This document shows positions 5,603 through 6,969 of a stretch of 6,969 nucleotides of DNA, in pieces. Source of the stretch: Chloroflexota bacterium (GTDB lineage Bacteria; Chloroflexota; Limnocylindria; QHBO01); the NCBI GenBank assembly GCA_013694795.1, contig JACDBS010000007.1, positions 1 to 6,969 on the forward strand, written 5' to 3'. The notes under the pieces were generated by a model. The model did no database searches and was not told where the DNA came from. It was given only the letters and a program-made list of their open reading frames with translations. Each line of letters begins with the position of its first letter. The stretch's first letter is position 1. A program made the translations under genes and the position numbers.

Positions 5603-6969
5603 TTTGCGCACGGACAGTTGGACGCCGCCCTTCCGTCGCCTGCTCGTCGCGAACCGCGGCGAGATCGCCATCCGCGTCATCCGCGCCTGTCGCGAACTGG
5701 GCATCTCACCGATCGCCGTCCATTCCGATGCGGACGCCGATTCGCTCCACGTGCGCGGCGCCGACCGCTCGGAGCGAATCGGTCCCGCACCGGCCGGTGA
5801 GTCCTATCTCTCCACGGCTGCCATCCTGGAGGCCGCGCGGTCGAGCGGCGCGGAGGCCATTCATCCCGGCTACGGCTTCTTGTCGGAGAACGCGGCGTTT
5901 GCTCGGGCGGTGGAGGATGCGGGACTCGTCTTCGTCGGCCCCTCGCCATCGGTTCTCAAGGCCCTGGGCAACAAGCTCGAAGCCCGCCGCTCGGCCGCCG
6001 CTGCCGGCGTGTCGATCGTGCCCGGCACGACCGTCGCACTGGAGGACGACGTCGGTGCGGTCGAGGAGATCGGCTATCCCGTGATGCTCAAGGCCGCAGC
6101 GGGCGGCGGAGGGCGGGGCATGCGGCGCGTGGATGACGCCGGCCAGCTTTCAGAGGCCATGGCCGCTGCGCGCCGCGAAGCCGCCTCCGCCTTCGGTGAC
6201 AGCACGATCTACGTGGAGCGCCTCGTCGCCCCGGCTCGCCACGTCGAGGTCCAGCTGCTCGGCGACCGGCACGGCGGCCTCGCCGTCCTGGGCGAGCGCG
6301 ACTGCTCCGTCCAGCGACGCAACCAGAAGCTCGTCGAGGAGTCACCCTCCCCGGCCGTGGACGCGACCACCCGCAAGGCCCTGTTCGAGAGCGCCCGACG
6401 GGTGGCCCGCACGGTCGATTTCCACAACGCCGCCACCGTCGAGTTCCTGCTCGACCGCAATGGCGACCACTACTTCCTCGAGATGAACACCCGCCTCCAG
6501 GTCGAGCACGGCGTCACCGAGCTCGTCACCGGCCTGGACCTCGTGGTGTGGCAGATCCGCGTCGCGGCCGGTGAGCGGCTGCCGCCGGAGGTACTTGACG
6601 CGCCGCGCAGCGGGCACGCCATCGAGGTGCGGCTCTACGCCGAGGATCCGTTCGACGGCTTCCGGCCGACATCCGGGCGGGTGACGGCTTGGCGCATGCC
6701 CGAAGGTCCCGGCGTTCGCGTCGACGCCGGGATGGCCGAGGAGACCGACCTGCGCCCGGAGTACGACCCGTTGCTGGCCAAGCTCATGGTCCATGCCGTC
6801 GACCGGCCGTCCGCCATCGGTCGTCTGCGGCGGGCGCTCGACGAGACGCTCATCGGCGGCCTCCAGACCGATGCCGGCTTCCTCCGCTGGCTGGTCGATG
6901 ACGACGCCTTCGCCGGTGGGCGCTATGACACCTCGATCATCCCCGAGCGATGGGGGAGCGGGCCGGAGC
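5586..6969 (+). CDS. accC: Biotin carboxylase subunit of acyl-CoA carboxylase (3' end missing)
   Basis: ATP-grasp biotin carboxylase, which carboxylates biotin on a carrier domain using ATP and bicarbonate; partner of the preceding carboxyltransferase. The frame is open from the gene junction to the window edge, giving about 461 codons. With TTG 5586 as residue 1: N-terminal domain RRLLVANRGEIAIRVIRACRE (from about 17), HPGYGFLSEN, the ATP-grasp glycine loop GGGGRGM (173-179) after Lys169, ERDCSVQRRNQKLVEE (from 237), and the catalytic EMNTRLQVEH (299-308, Arg303). GHAIEVRLYAEDP follows. The biotin carboxylase core is essentially complete; whether a biotin carrier domain (BKM motif) follows is beyond the window, so a longer PccA-type alpha subunit is possible. 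No ATG or GTG start exists near the N-terminus: TTG 5586 and TTG 5604 are the candidates, both without a clear Shine-Dalgarno, so coupling to the gene upstream is likely. Confidence 0.92.
   Translation, partial: MSRSPSLRTDSWTPPFRRLLVANRGEIAIRVIRACRELGISPIAVHSDADADSLHVRGADRSERIGPAPAGESYLSTAAILEAARSSGAEAIHPGYGFLSENAAFARAVEDAGLVFVGPSPSVLKALGNKLEARRSAAAAGVSIVPGTTVALEDDVGAVEEIGYPVMLKAAAGGGGRGMRRVDDAGQLSEAMAAARREAASAFGDSTIYVERLVAPARHVEVQLLGDRHGGLAVLGERDCSVQRRNQKLVEESPSPAVDATTRKALFESARRVARTVDFHNAATVEFLLDRNGDHYFLEMNTRLQVEHGVTELVTGLDLVVWQIRVAAGERLPPEVLDAPRSGHAIEVRLYAEDPFDGFRPTSGRVTAWRMPEGPGVRVDAGMAEETDLRPEYDPLLAKLMVHAVDRPSAIGRLRRALDETLIGGLQTDAGFLRWLVDDDAFAGGRYDTSIIPERWGSGPE

Overview
This is a GC-rich, densely packed chromosomal segment from a bacterium. 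The base composition, GTG/TTG starts, sparse -35 boxes, apparent leaderless promoters, and a Soj/ParB pair beside an acyl-CoA carboxylase suggest a high-GC lineage such as Chloroflexota (Limnocylindria-like) or Actinobacteriota. That placement is an inference; no rRNA or other phylogenetic marker is present. No mobile element, CRISPR array or phage gene is visible.

Layout, left to right. (1) 1-960: a small secreted lipoprotein with a carboxypeptidase-regulatory-like beta-sandwich (+) converges on a 69-residue two-helix membrane protein (-) that resembles a short cytochrome oxidase subunit IV. Two stacked hairpins lie between them. (2) 959-1978: two uncharacterised genes diverge from a 96-bp promoter region. 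They encode a 188-residue protein (-) and a 118-residue protein (+); the latter runs tail to tail into parB with a 10-bp gap. (3) 1989-3744 (-): parA and parB, the chromosome partition operon, with overlapping ends and TTG starts on both genes. (4) 3745-3917: a regulatory intergenic region with one perfect DnaA box (TTATCCACA) and three degenerate ones within 70 bp, an 8-bp inverted repeat in the parA leader, and a tRNA promoter. (5) 3918-6969 (+): a CAU-anticodon tRNA, followed after 28 bp by the carboxyltransferase beta subunit of an acyl-CoA (probably propionyl-CoA) carboxylase. The biotin carboxylase subunit follows and is cut by the window end.

How the genes work together. ParA and ParB form a DNA segregation system, and the DnaA boxes beside it suggest proximity to the replication origin or DnaA control of the region. 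The two carboxylase genes encode partner halves of one biotin-dependent enzyme: the biotin carboxylase loads CO2 on biotin and the carboxyltransferase passes it to an acyl-CoA. They appear to share a transcript with the tRNA.

The least ordinary signals are the DnaA-box cluster with its extended 14-nt direct repeat, a shared CGCTATCNTCCGNNCATG start-region motif that looks like a leaderless promoter, a seven-codon micro-ORF overlapping the 118-residue gene, and a ParB without recognisable Spo0J-type ends. I see no clear evidence for a wholly new multi-gene system.
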